Shown here in pieces: positions 42,388 through 50,525 of a stretch of 64,000 bases of DNA (position 1 is the stretch's first letter; every line of letters begins with the position of its first letter). The stretch lies in the NCBI RefSeq assembly GCF_044466355.1, contig NZ_JBITMQ010000001.1, positions 868,001 to 932,000 on the forward strand, written 5' to 3'. Source of the DNA: Actinophytocola sp044466355. GTDB lineage: Bacteria > Actinomycetota > Actinomycetes > Mycobacteriales > Pseudonocardiaceae. The translations under genes were made by a program, and so were the position numbers. The notes beneath the pieces were generated by a model. The model saw nothing but the letters and a program-made list of their open reading frames with translations. It did not search any database and had not been told where the DNA came from.

Positions 42388-42866
42388 AGATCGGTCTCGC
42401 ACTGCGTGAGCTCCACCGTTCGGAGACCGCACTCGCCCGTGACCTGCTGCGGGTGTCCGACCGGCACGCGGCGGAAGGCGAGGTCCACCACGTCGCGCGC
42501 GACCTCGCCGGGTGGTCCCGCGGGCACGTGGCGCTGCTCGCCGATGCCGCGGGCACGTACGGCATCCGGCTGAGCGCCGACGCGGCCACGTCCTCGGGGC
42601 TCTTGGCACCGGTGCGCAGGACGCTCAGCGAGCTGGCCCGCGGGCGTGACGTGACCGGGTTGCTGCTGCTCGCGGACCTGCGCAGGCTGCACCGCAAGGC
42701 CGCGGGCGTGTCCCTGGACTGGGAACTGCTCGCGCAGGGTGCGCAGGCGGTGAAGGACACGGACCTGCTCGAGCTGGCGAGCGGGTGCCATCCGGAGACG
42801 CTGCGTCAGCTCACCTGGACCAACGGGATGCTCAAGCAGCTCTCGCCGCAGGTGCTCGCCAGCTGA
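42384..42866 (+). CDS. Helical protein coupled to the MopB oxidoreductase
   Basis: A 160-residue, almost wholly helical protein beginning MKIGLALRELHRSETAL, with scattered histidines (VSDRHAAEGEVHHVARDL). It overlaps the MopB stop by four bases and has GGAGG before its ATG, so it is made with the oxidoreductase. It may be a dedicated chaperone or a structural subunit; no redox motif is seen. Its ferritin-like helix pattern is a weak impression only. Confidence 0.7.
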   Translation: MKIGLALRELHRSETALARDLLRVSDRHAAEGEVHHVARDLAGWSRGHVALLADAAGTYGIRLSADAATSSGLLAPVRRTLSELARGRDVTGLLLLADLRRLHRKAAGVSLDWELLAQGAQAVKDTDLLELASGCHPETLRQLTWTNGMLKQLSPQVLAS

Positions 42867-42898
42867 TTAGCGTTCACCGCAGCGGGTAGCCGCCCGCC

Positions 42899-43948
42899 AT
42901 GAGGATCGTGGTGACTGGGGCGAGTGGCAACGTCGGCACCGCGGTGGTGCGGGCGCTGGCGGCCGACGGGCGGGTCGATGCGATCGCCGGTGTCGTGCGT
43001 CGCGAACCGGAGTGGCAGGTGCCGAAGCTGCGCTGGGTCACCGCCGACGTCGGGAAGGACGACCCGGACGCGCTGGACTCGGTGATGGCCGGTGCGGACG
43101 CGGTGATCCACCTGGCGTGGCTGTTCCACCCGGCGCGCGCCCCGGAGGTCACCTGGCGCACGAACGTGCTCGGCAGCGTCCGGGTCTTCGAGGCGGCGGC
43201 CCGCAACTCGGTGCCCGCGCTGGTGTACTCGTCGTCGGTCGGCGCCTACTCGCCGGGCCCCAAGGACCACGGGGTCGACGAGAGCTGGCCGACGCACAGC
43301 TGGCCGACCGGCGCGTACACGCGCGAGAAGGCGTACGTGGAGCGAGTGCTGGACGCGTTCGAGGCACGGCACCCCCGGACGCGGGTCGTGCGGATGCGGC
43401 CCGCGTTCCTGGTCCGGCGTGAGTCGGCGAGCGAGCAGCGCAGGCTGTTCGCCGGGCCGCTGCTGCCGAACCGGGCGGTGGGGCTCGTGCCCGTCGTGCC
43501 GGACATGCCGGGGCTGCGGGTGCAGGTGATGCACACCGACGACGCGGCGGAGGCGTTCCGGCTGGCCGTCATGGAGGACGTGCGGGGCGCGTTCAACCTG
43601 GCGGCCGACCCGGTGGTGGACGCGGGTGTGCTGGCCGAGGTGCTGGGTGCGCGCGTGGTGCGGACACCGGTGTGGCCGGTGCGCGCCGCGGTCGTGGCGG
43701 CGTGGCGGCTGCGGCTGGCACCCGCCGCACCGGAGCTGTTCGACGCGGTGCTGCGGATGCCGTTGATGGACTGCACCCGCGCGCGGACCGAGCTGGGCTG
43801 GACGCCGCGGCACGACTCGGTGTCGGCGCTGAAGGAGTTCGTCGCCGGGCTGAAGGAGGGGGCCGGGATGCCGACGCCCCCGCTCGCGTCGAAACTGCCC
43901 GGCGGCCGCCTGCACGAGCTGTGGACGGGCGCGGGCAGCAGGCACTGA
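42899..43948 (+). CDS. NAD-dependent epimerase/dehydratase (extended SDR)
   Basis: 349 residues: N-terminal TGASGNVGTAVVRAL (NAD loop), DAVIHLAWLF, the serine in YSSSVGAYSPG and a catalytic YTREK (YxxxK) near 140. Extended SDRs of this form act on nucleotide sugars or as reductases of small carbonyls. The C-terminal LGWTPRHDSVSALKEFV is typical. It converges with the ferredoxin-reductase gene one base beyond its stop. Confidence 0.85.
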   Translation: MRIVVTGASGNVGTAVVRALAADGRVDAIAGVVRREPEWQVPKLRWVTADVGKDDPDALDSVMAGADAVIHLAWLFHPARAPEVTWRTNVLGSVRVFEAAARNSVPALVYSSSVGAYSPGPKDHGVDESWPTHSWPTGAYTREKAYVERVLDAFEARHPRTRVVRMRPAFLVRRESASEQRRLFAGPLLPNRAVGLVPVVPDMPGLRVQVMHTDDAAEAFRLAVMEDVRGAFNLAADPVVDAGVLAEVLGARVVRTPVWPVRAAVVAAWRLRLAPAAPELFDAVLRMPLMDCTRARTELGWTPRHDSVSALKEFVAGLKEGAGMPTPPLASKLPGGRLHELWTGAGSRH

Positions 43949-43949
43949 G

Positions 43950-45407
43950 TCAGCGCCGGCGTGACCGGCGGCGCCTGCGTTTCGGCGTGACCAGGCCCGC
44001 GGTGACGTCGGCCAGCAGCGCGCCGACCGTCTCCGCGGCGCAGGACTTGTTCGCGCCGATCCCGCCGTTCGGTCCGCGCTTGATCCAGCCGACCACGTAC
44101 GTGCCGGGGCGCACCCGGCCCGCGGTGTTCGGGATCGTGCCCGCGCCGTCGTCGAACGGCAGTCCGGGCACCGGCGTGCCCCGGTAGCCCACCGCGCGCA
44201 CGACCTGGCCCGTCGTGATCTCCGTGCCGCCGCTCACCCGCAGGCCACGCACCTCGTCGTCGCCGACGACGGCGTCGGGCGCCGAGTGGAACCGGAGCAC
44301 GACGCGCCGCCGCTCGTGCGGTGGTGGCGCCGACCAGTCGACCGCCTCCTGCCGCACACCCCGCAGCAGCGCGGCCTTCCCACCCGCCTCGATCGCCGCC
44401 GTGACACGGGGGTCGTGCGTGTCGACGACGAGGTCGACCTCCGCGCGTTGTGCGAGCGCGAGCAGTTCGGGGGCCGTGTAGGCCGCGTCCTCGGGCCCCC
44501 TGCGCCCGAGGAGCACGACCTCGCGGACCTTGCCCGAGGTGAGCGCGGCCAGCGCGTGCGGTGCGATCGACGTGCCCGCCAGCGTCGCCGGGTCGGCGGT
44601 CAGCACCCGCGCCACGTCGACCGCGACGTTGCCGTTGCCCACCACGACGACCCGTTCCGCGGACAGGTCCACCGCGTCCGCCCGCACGTCCGGGTGGCCG
44701 TTGTACCAGCCGACGACCGTCGTCGCGGCGATCGTCCGGTGCGCACCGGGAACGTCGAGGTCACGTGCCCCGGCCGCGCCGACCGCGTAGATCACCGCGT
44801 CGTGGCGGTCCGCGAGCTCGTCGGTGGTCACGTCCCGGCCCACCTCGACGCCGAGCTTCAGCCGCAGCCTCGGGTGCGTGTGGAACCGCGCGAACGTCTC
44901 GCCGATCCGTTTGGTCGACGGGTGGTCCGGCGCGACCCCGTAGCGCACCAGACCACCCGCGACCGGCAGGCGGTCGATCAGCGTCACCGTCGCGTTGGTG
45001 TGCGACAGCAGGTCAGCTACCGCGTACATGCCCGCGGGACCGGTGCCGACGACCGCGACGTCCAGCGGTGCCAGGTCGGACGGGATGACGCGGTCGAACG
45101 TCGGCGGCGCCCACGTGTGGAAGTTCGGCGCCGGGTCGGGCGCCTCAGCGGGCTTGTCCGCGTAGTACCGCGCGTTGATGTCCGCGTACGACTTCAGCGG
45201 CGCGGTCAGCGCGTCGACGGGGAAGATCGCGTCGACCGGGCAGGCGTCCGCGCACGCGCCGCAGTCGATGCAGGTGCGCGGGTCGACGTAGAGCATGTCG
45301 GTCGCGCCGAAGTCCGGCTCGTCCGGTGTCGGGTGGATGCAGTTGACCGGGCACACGGCGACGCAGGACGCGTCGCTGCAGCAGGTCTGCGTGATCGCGA
45401 ACGCCAT
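43950..45407 (-). CDS. fprB: Ferredoxin-fused ferredoxin--NADP+ reductase (FprB type)
   Basis: 485 residues: an N-terminal bacterial ferredoxin with two clusters (cysteines C9/C10, C15, C19, C23, then CIDCGACADACP), fused to an adrenodoxin-reductase-like flavoprotein with VVGTGPAGMYAVADLL (FAD) and VVVGNGNVAVDVARVL (NADP). It matches mycobacterial FprB. It moves electrons from NADPH to ferredoxin-type acceptors. It lies three bases downstream of an AurF-type diiron oxygenase on the same strand, making it the obvious electron supply for that enzyme. A basic Arg-rich tail ends the protein. Confidence 0.92.
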   Translation of the reverse strand: MAFAITQTCCSDASCVAVCPVNCIHPTPDEPDFGATDMLYVDPRTCIDCGACADACPVDAIFPVDALTAPLKSYADINARYYADKPAEAPDPAPNFHTWAPPTFDRVIPSDLAPLDVAVVGTGPAGMYAVADLLSHTNATVTLIDRLPVAGGLVRYGVAPDHPSTKRIGETFARFHTHPRLRLKLGVEVGRDVTTDELADRHDAVIYAVGAAGARDLDVPGAHRTIAATTVVGWYNGHPDVRADAVDLSAERVVVVGNGNVAVDVARVLTADPATLAGTSIAPHALAALTSGKVREVVLLGRRGPEDAAYTAPELLALAQRAEVDLVVDTHDPRVTAAIEAGGKAALLRGVRQEAVDWSAPPPHERRRVVLRFHSAPDAVVGDDEVRGLRVSGGTEITTGQVVRAVGYRGTPVPGLPFDDGAGTIPNTAGRVRPGTYVVGWIKRGPNGGIGANKSCAAETVGALLADVTAGLVTPKRRRRRSRRR

Positions 45408-45410
45408 GGC

Positions 45411-46313
45411 TCAGATCAGGTTGGCGCGCTGGTAGAAGTACGTCGCGGGCCGGGTGAGCAGCCCGCACGAGTCGAGGAACTCCATCAGGCCGGCGCAGCT
45501 CGAGCGCAGCATCGACTTGTGGTGCTCGTTGGCCTTCGCCTCGCGCACCGCCCGCTTGGTGTCCAGCCCGGCGTTCGCGTAGACCTCGTCGCTCCACATG
45601 CTCGTGACGATGTGGTACGCGGCGATCGACACGACCAGCGCGGTGAACTGCCTGCGCGGGCGGCTCGCGCCACGCAGCCGGTCCCTGGTCTCCTCGCGGG
45701 CGAACTTCATGTGCCGCGACTCCTCGACCACGTGGATGTTGTTGATGGTGCGCACGAACGGCACCACCCGCTCGTCGCGCATCCAGTCGCGCTGCATGAC
45801 GTCGAGGACCTCCTCGGCGACGAGGATGGCCGCGTACGCGGCCTCCCCGAACGCGACCGCCTTGAACGCGCGCCCCAGTTCGACGACGTGCCGCTTCGGG
45901 CGGTAGGCCGGTGCGCCGAGCTTCGCGGCGCCACGCGCGAACATGATCGAGTGCCTGCACTCGTCGGCGATCTCGGTCAGCGCCCACTGGAAGGCCGGGT
46001 CGGTCGGGTCCTTGGCGTAGAAGTCCCGCAGGATCATCTGCTGGAGGATCATCTCGAACCAGATCCCGGTGCTCGCGACGGACGCCGCCTCCTGGCGGGT
46101 GAGCTCGCGCCGCTGCTCCTCGGTCATCTCGTCCCAGTACGCGGTGCCGTACAGCGTGCTCCACTCCGGGCTGGTGCCGTGGTAGTCGGTGTCGAGGGGC
46201 GTCTCCCAGTCGACCTCCCGCGCGGGGTCGTACGACAACGTCTCGGAAGACTCGAGCAGCCTGCGCGCCACGGACTGGCGGTCGGCCTGGTCGTGCGTGT
46301 CGATCGTGGTCAT
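45411..46313 (-). CDS. AurF-like diiron oxygenase (arylamine N-oxygenase family)
   Basis: 300 residues with the AurF/PABA N-oxygenase helix bundle. Diiron ligands are visible as E and ExxH pairs: RQEAASVASTGIWFEMI, EIADECRHSIMFA, VAEEVLDVMQRD, and HVVEESRHMKFAREE with a further upstream HVVE. Characterised members oxidise aromatic amines to nitro compounds, though many actinobacterial ones have unknown or fatty-acyl-related substrates. It is operonic with FprB. The ATG at 46313 follows GGGAGC, and a strong palindrome lies 37 bases further upstream. Confidence 0.88.
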   Translation of the reverse strand: MTTIDTHDQADRQSVARRLLESSETLSYDPAREVDWETPLDTDYHGTSPEWSTLYGTAYWDEMTEEQRRELTRQEAASVASTGIWFEMILQQMILRDFYAKDPTDPAFQWALTEIADECRHSIMFARGAAKLGAPAYRPKRHVVELGRAFKAVAFGEAAYAAILVAEEVLDVMQRDWMRDERVVPFVRTINNIHVVEESRHMKFAREETRDRLRGASRPRRQFTALVVSIAAYHIVTSMWSDEVYANAGLDTKRAVREAKANEHHKSMLRSSCAGLMEFLDSCGLLTRPATYFYQRANLI

Positions 46314-46333
46314 GGGAAGCTCCCTGTGACGCC

Positions 46334-46366
46334 TGTTACCTCCGTTTACTGTTACCAACGGTAACA
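46334..46366. promoter_or_regulatory. GTTACC/GGTAAC operator upstream of the AurF-like gene
   Basis: TGTTACC-AAC-GGTAACA (46350-46366) is a perfect palindrome with 7-base arms, and a third half-site TGTTACC lies at 46334-46340, 16 bases before it. TetR-type repressors use such sites. No regulator gene adjoins it within the window, so it is probably controlled from elsewhere. Confidence 0.6.
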
Positions 46367-46442
46367 TGAACTTGTGCGGCCGCGCGAGACGTCCTGACCT
46401 GCGCGAACCGGTTTTGTCGGTGCTCGGGTGCATGATGCCCGC

Positions 46443-47156
46443 ATGGCTGTGACAGGACGTTTGGAGCTGGCCGCGTTCGACGCGCCGGACATCTCGGGGC
46501 TCGCGGAGTTCTACACCGCGCTCACCGGGTGGCAGACGGTGCGCGACGTGGGCGACTGGATCACGATCCGCGCGAGCGACGGACAGGAGATCGCCTTCCA
46601 GAAGGCGCCCGACCACGTGGCGCCGCGCTGGCCGGGGCAGGAGCTGCCGCAGCAGTTCCACCTCGACCTGTTCATCGAGGACCACGAGGCGGCCGCGAAG
46701 CGGGCCGAGGAGCTGGGCGCCACCCGCCTGGCCGACGGCCCGCACTGGATCACGCTCGCGGACCCGGCGGGGCACCCGTTCGACCTCTGCCGCAAGGACG
46801 GCGTCGGACCGGAGATGACGTTGTTCGCGGTGACCATCGACGCGCCGGACGCGGTCGGGCTCGCCCGGTTCTACGCCGCGCTGATGGGTATGGAGATGAC
46901 GTACGAGGGCCCCGAGGGCGCGCTCATCGCGGGGGACGGGAAGAGCGTGATGTTCCAGCAGGTCGCCGAGTACACGCCGCCGCGGTGGCCGGACCCGGCC
47001 GCACCGCAGCAGGCGCACCTGGACATCCTCGTCGACGACCTCGACGCGGGGGAGGCGCGGGCGCTGGAGCTGGGCGCGACCCGCTTACCGGGCGACGAGA
47101 AGACCTTCCGCGTGTTCGCCGACCCGGCGGGGCACCCGTTCTGCCTGACCTCGTAG
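46443..47156 (+). CDS. Two-domain VOC (glyoxalase-like) protein
   Basis: 237 residues made of two VOC modules of the actinomycete glyoxalase-like type: LAAFDAPDISGLAEFYTALTGW ... ITLADPAGHPFDLC and VTIDAPDAVGLARFYAALMGM ... RVFADPAGHPFCLTS. The DPAGHPF ends are diagnostic. Such proteins bind small metabolites or act as resistance proteins; the function is unknown. CATGAT ends 6 bases before the ATG at 46443, a possible leaderless -10. Confidence 0.85.
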   Translation: MAVTGRLELAAFDAPDISGLAEFYTALTGWQTVRDVGDWITIRASDGQEIAFQKAPDHVAPRWPGQELPQQFHLDLFIEDHEAAAKRAEELGATRLADGPHWITLADPAGHPFDLCRKDGVGPEMTLFAVTIDAPDAVGLARFYAALMGMEMTYEGPEGALIAGDGKSVMFQQVAEYTPPRWPDPAAPQQAHLDILVDDLDAGEARALELGATRLPGDEKTFRVFADPAGHPFCLTS

Positions 47157-47159
47157 GAC

Positions 47160-47783
47160 TCACAGGTCCGTCACCCCGTCGTACTCGCCGACGGGGGCGG
47201 CGCCGACGGGGAGGTATTCGAGCAGCAGCAGGCCCTGGGGCGTCGCCTCGTGCCGGACCAGCCGCAGGCCGGTGGCCGGGCCCGGGTGGGTGAGCAGCCG
47301 CCGCCCGGCGCCGAGCACGGTGGGCGCGACGACGAGCCGCAGGCTGTCGACGAGCCCGGCCGCGAGCAGCGCGTTGCCGAGGCGGGCGCTGCCGTGCACC
47401 TGGAGCTCCCGGCCGGGCCGTGTCTTCAGGTCGGCGATCGCCCGCACGGCGTCGCCCCGGAGCACGGTCGTCGGTGCCCAGTCGCCGTGGGTGAGCGTGT
47501 TCGAGAGGACGTACTTGGGCAGCCGGTTCATCCGCTCGGTGTACGGATCGTCGGGATCGGTGATCCGCGGCCAGTCCCTGGCGAACGCCTCGTAGGTGCG
47601 GCGTCCGAGGAGGAGCCCGTCGGCGAGGTCGAGCCACTCGGACGTGCGCCGGACGAACACGTCGTCGAGGTAGGGCACGAGCCAGCCGCCGAGGGTGAAC
47701 CCGTCGGTGGTGTCCTCGGTCGGCGAACCCGGGCCCTGGCTCACGCCGTCGAGGGAGACGAACTGTGTGAGGGTGAGTTTCAT
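47160..47783 (-). CDS. DHFR/RibD C-terminal-like reductase
   Basis: 207 residues of the dihydrofolate-reductase-like family: MKLTLTQFVSLDGVSQGPGS start, LLLGRRTYEAFARDWP, LSNTLTHGDWAPTTVL, and GRELQVHGSARLGNALLAAGLVD (NADPH loop). These are common stand-alone paralogues not tied to folate. It is the last gene of an ArsR-AHSA1-DHFR operon (ATGA overlap), a set often found together. Confidence 0.88.
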   Translation of the reverse strand: MKLTLTQFVSLDGVSQGPGSPTEDTTDGFTLGGWLVPYLDDVFVRRTSEWLDLADGLLLGRRTYEAFARDWPRITDPDDPYTERMNRLPKYVLSNTLTHGDWAPTTVLRGDAVRAIADLKTRPGRELQVHGSARLGNALLAAGLVDSLRLVVAPTVLGAGRRLLTHPGPATGLRLVRHEATPQGLLLLEYLPVGAAPVGEYDGVTDL

Positions 47784-48250
47784 CGTGCCTGCTCGACGAA
47801 GTGCGCGAGCTGGGCGGTGACGCCGCCCCACCCGTCGGCGAACCCGAGATCGGCGTGCCGCGCCCTGGTGGCGGGGTCGCCGTGCCGCACGACGACCCGG
47901 TAGTCGGTGCCGTCGGGGTGATCGGCGAGAACGACGTCGGCGGTCATCGCGACGGGCTCGGGACTGGCTGGCCGCCACGAGCTGTCGACGGCGTTGGTGA
48001 ACACGATGCGCTCGAACGGTGCCACGAAGAGGAAACAGGCGTCGAGATGTGGTGCGAAGGTGGTGCCGTCGTCGCTGACGCGCGTCACGAAGGCGCCACC
48101 CTGCCGGACCTCCAGGCGTTCGACGCGGCAGCGGGCGGGGGCCGGTATCCACCACTGGGCGAGGCTGGCGGGGTTGGTCCAGGCGTCCCAGACGGCGTTG
48201 CGGGGCGCGCGGATCAGCCGCTCGATGCCGAGGTCGAGATCGGGGTTCAC
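47780..48250 (-). CDS. SRPBCC/AHSA1-like protein
   Basis: 156 residues with the START/AHSA1 pattern: RLIRAPRNAVWDAWTNPASLAQWW, FVAPFERIVFTNA, and the C-terminal GFADGWGGVTAQLAHFVEQA helix. It probably binds a hydrophobic small molecule. Starts with GTG overlapping the ArsR stop and is coupled to the DHFR-like gene. Confidence 0.88.
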   Translation of the reverse strand: MNPDLDLGIERLIRAPRNAVWDAWTNPASLAQWWIPAPARCRVERLEVRQGGAFVTRVSDDGTTFAPHLDACFLFVAPFERIVFTNAVDSSWRPASPEPVAMTADVVLADHPDGTDYRVVVRHGDPATRARHADLGFADGWGGVTAQLAHFVEQAR

Positions 48251-48585
48251 GGATTCTCCTGGTCGTTGGTGGTGACGAACCGCTCGAGCCGGTCGGTGCG
48301 GTCGAGCCAGATCCGGCGTTGCTCGGCGAGCCAGTCCTCGACGAGCGCGAGCCGCTCGCGGTTGAGGACGCAGGTGCGGACCCGGCCGGACTTCTCGGTG
48401 CGGATCAGGTCGTTCGACTCGAGCACCCGAACGTGCTTCATGAAGGAGGGCAGCGTCATGGGCGCGTCCCGCGCCAACTCGCCGACACTGGCCGGGCCGC
48501 GTCCGAGTCGACGGATCACGGCCCGCCGAGTCGGATCCCCGAGCGCGACGAACACCCCGTCGAGCACCGCCGAATACTGAGCCAT
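48247..48585 (-). CDS. ArsR-family transcriptional regulator
   Basis: A 112-residue winged-helix protein: LGDPTRRAVIRRLGRGPASVGELAR, MTLPSFMKHVRVLESNDLI and a SGRVRTCVLN wing. No metal-binding cysteines are seen, as in the subgroup paired with AHSA1 genes. It starts the operon, and a near-perfect palindrome spans its own start codon, indicating autorepression. Confidence 0.9.
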   Translation of the reverse strand: MAQYSAVLDGVFVALGDPTRRAVIRRLGRGPASVGELARDAPMTLPSFMKHVRVLESNDLIRTEKSGRVRTCVLNRERLALVEDWLAEQRRIWLDRTDRLERFVTTNDQENP

Positions 48586-48598
48586 ATGGCTAAGTATT
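48573..48598. promoter_or_regulatory. Palindromic ArsR operator spanning the arsR-like start codon
   Basis: A 26-base site is palindromic at 24 positions: outer arms AATACT and AGTATT around a perfect AGCCATATGGCT core (48580-48591). The core contains the regulator's ATG, so binding would block both transcription start and translation entry. Confidence 0.6.
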
Positions 48599-48696
48599 CA
48601 TGTCCACGACAGTTAGCGCAACGGCTAAATGTCGAGGTGTCTCGGGGGGGGGTGTACGAGGCAGCGGGGCGTGGCCGGTCCGTGGGGCACGGCGGG

Positions 48697-49359
48697 TCAG
48701 CCCATCCACATGCCGCCGTTCACGTCGACGACCGTGCCGGTGATGGATGCGGCGGCGGGGGAGCAGAGCCAGCCGACCGTGCCCGCGATCTCGGCCGGGT
48801 CGGTCACGTGACCCAGCGGGATGGACGCGCGCAACCCCGCCATCTCCTCCTCCGTCAACCGGTCGAGCATCGGGGTCGCCACCGGGCCCGGCGCCAGGCA
48901 GTTGACCCGCACTCCCCGCCGGGCCTGGTGTTTCGCCAGGTGGCGGGTGAGCCCGATGATCCCCGCCTTGGCGACCGCGTACGCGGGCCCCGACAGCTCG
49001 TTCCCGCCGTGTCGCCCGTTCACGGAACTGAACAGCACCACCGAACCGCCGGGCGTCATCGTCGGCAGGGTCTGGCTGGTCACCACCGCCGCCGACGTCA
49101 GGTTGTCGTTCAGCACCCGGTGCCACTCGGCCAGGTCCAGTTCCTCGATCCCGCCCTTGCCGACGGAGCCGGCGGCGTGCACGACCACGTCCAGCGCGGG
49201 CACGTCCGCCAGTGCGGCGGCCACCGAAGCCGGGTCGGCGGCGTCGTGGCCGAGCGACCGGTCCAGCACCACGACCTCGTCGCCCCGCGCGCGGAACCAG
49301 TCGGCGCACGCCCCGCCGATGCCGCCCGCACCGCCTACCACCAGCGTTGTCGCACCCAT
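48697..49359 (-). CDS. Short-chain dehydrogenase/reductase
   Basis: 220 residues: TTLVVGGAGGIGGACADWF (NAD(P) loop), VVHAAGS, a VLFSSV serine motif, YAVAK (catalytic YxxxK), and VNCLAPGPVATPM. Classical SDR length. It is divergent from the IclR regulator, which opens the large catabolic island, so it may belong to that system. ATTCTG on the plus strand (49366-49371) reads as a CAGAAT -10 element 6 bases before the ATG. Confidence 0.88.
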   Translation of the reverse strand: MGATTLVVGGAGGIGGACADWFRARGDEVVVLDRSLGHDAADPASVAAALADVPALDVVVHAAGSVGKGGIEELDLAEWHRVLNDNLTSAAVVTSQTLPTMTPGGSVVLFSSVNGRHGGNELSGPAYAVAKAGIIGLTRHLAKHQARRGVRVNCLAPGPVATPMLDRLTEEEMAGLRASIPLGHVTDPAEIAGTVGWLCSPAAASITGTVVDVNGGMWMG

Positions 49360-49419
49360 GGGCGCATTCTGGACACAAACCGGCCCGGGCGCGCCGTGTC
49401 ATACCTCACGGTGATCACC

Positions 49420-49425
49420 TAGAAT
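49420..49425 (+). promoter_or_regulatory. Leaderless-type -10 element for the IclR gene
   Basis: TAGAAT lies 8 bases before the IclR ATG at 49434 with no ribosome site between, in a 74-base gap shared with the divergent SDR gene. Confidence 0.4.
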
Positions 49426-49433
49426 CCGTCGGC

Positions 49434-50252
49434 ATGGCGGCCGAGCGGGTGACACGTGGGCCCGTCCCGTCGTCCGCGGACAGCGAGGACGGCGAGACGA
49501 GCAGCGGGATCACCCGTGCCCTCAAAGTGATCTTCGCCGTCGCCGAGTCGCCCGAGCCCGACGTGGGGGTTTCCGAGCTGGCCCGCACCCTCGGCTACAG
49601 CAAGACCGTGGTGCACCGGGTGGTGCGGACGCTCGTGGCCAGTGGGTTCTTCCTCGTCGACGAGCGCACCCGCCGCTACCGGCTCGGACCCGGCGCGGTG
49701 AGCGTCGGGCTGGCCGCGCTCGCGCGTATGGAGGTCCCGAGCATCGCGCAGCCGCACATGGAGCGGCTCGTCGCGGCCACCTCCGAGACCGCGACCCTCT
49801 CGGCCCGCTACGGGGATCAGCGGATGTACCTCGCCCAGGTGCTCTCGCCGCAGGAGATCCGCATGGCGGTGCCGCTCGGGCAGTTGTTCCCGCTGCACGT
49901 CGGCGGCTCCTCGAAGGCCATCCTCGCCTCGCTCGCGCCGGACGAGCTGGCCGCCTACCTTGACCGGGCGCTCGCCGGGACCGTGTCGGTCACCAGCCGC
50001 GAGGAGCTCGAGGAGCAGCTGCGCCGGATCCGCCGGCGCGGGTACGCCGTGAGTCGTGGTGAGCGGCAGGTCGACGCGGGCTCCGTCGCGGCGCCGGTGT
50101 TCGACGCGACCGGTCGTGTTTACGGAGCGTTGTCGGTCTGTGGTCCGGTCGGGCGGATCAGCGAGGACAAGATCGAGGAGTACGGCACCCTCGTCACCGA
50201 GGCCGCCGCGGCCGTCTCGATCGGACTGGGTCACCGGCGCACCGGCGCCTGA
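49434..50252 (+). CDS. IclR-family transcriptional regulator
   Basis: 272 residues: helix-turn-helix VGVSELARTLGYSKTVVHRVVRTL (about 40-65), RRYRLGPGAVSVGL linker, then the IclR effector domain with LSPQEIRMAVPLGQLFPLHVGGSSKAILA. IclR proteins usually control catabolism of aromatic or carboxylic compounds and respond to the substrate or an intermediate. It lies directly before the long operon starting at 50526 on the same strand and between it and an SDR gene, so it is the likely controller of the island. Confidence 0.92.
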   Translation: MAAERVTRGPVPSSADSEDGETSSGITRALKVIFAVAESPEPDVGVSELARTLGYSKTVVHRVVRTLVASGFFLVDERTRRYRLGPGAVSVGLAALARMEVPSIAQPHMERLVAATSETATLSARYGDQRMYLAQVLSPQEIRMAVPLGQLFPLHVGGSSKAILASLAPDELAAYLDRALAGTVSVTSREELEEQLRRIRRRGYAVSRGERQVDAGSVAAPVFDATGRVYGALSVCGPVGRISEDKIEEYGTLVTEAAAAVSIGLGHRRTGA

Positions 50253-50272
50253 TCGTTCACCGCAAGGAATCC

Positions 50273-50472
50273 CCGTTACGGCGGCGTTTCGGCCGCAGCT
50301 CACGTGTCCGGTGAGGACAGTTCTGACGGTCTGATGGGGATCGTCGTCGTGACGCACTGCGGCCGTGTCCGTGCGCACGGTGGGTAACGAATGAATTCAT
50401 GCGCAATTTGGCTCGACGATGCCTTGACCGTCGTTCGAACGCGGACCTAGCATACCGGCATCCGTTACGGCG
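50273..50472 (+). repeat. Direct repeat CCGTTACGGCG flanking the catabolic-operon promoter
   Basis: CCGTTACGGCG occurs at 50273-50283 and 50462-50472. One copy lies upstream of the promoter and the other just downstream of its -10 box, as for a regulator that loops or blocks. The 273-base gap from 50253 to 50525 holds no gene. Confidence 0.45.
50424..50453 (+). promoter_or_regulatory. Promoter of the catabolic operon
   Basis: TTGACC (50424-50429), an 18-base spacer and TAGCAT (50448-50453) form a strong housekeeping-type promoter. The perfect palindrome CGTTCGAACG (50432-50441) lies within the spacer, a natural repressor site, probably for the adjacent IclR protein. Confidence 0.6.
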
Positions 50473-50525
50473 TTCCGCTTAGCGATACACGGCGAGCGTC
50501 CAAGGATCCCGTGGAGGACATTCGC

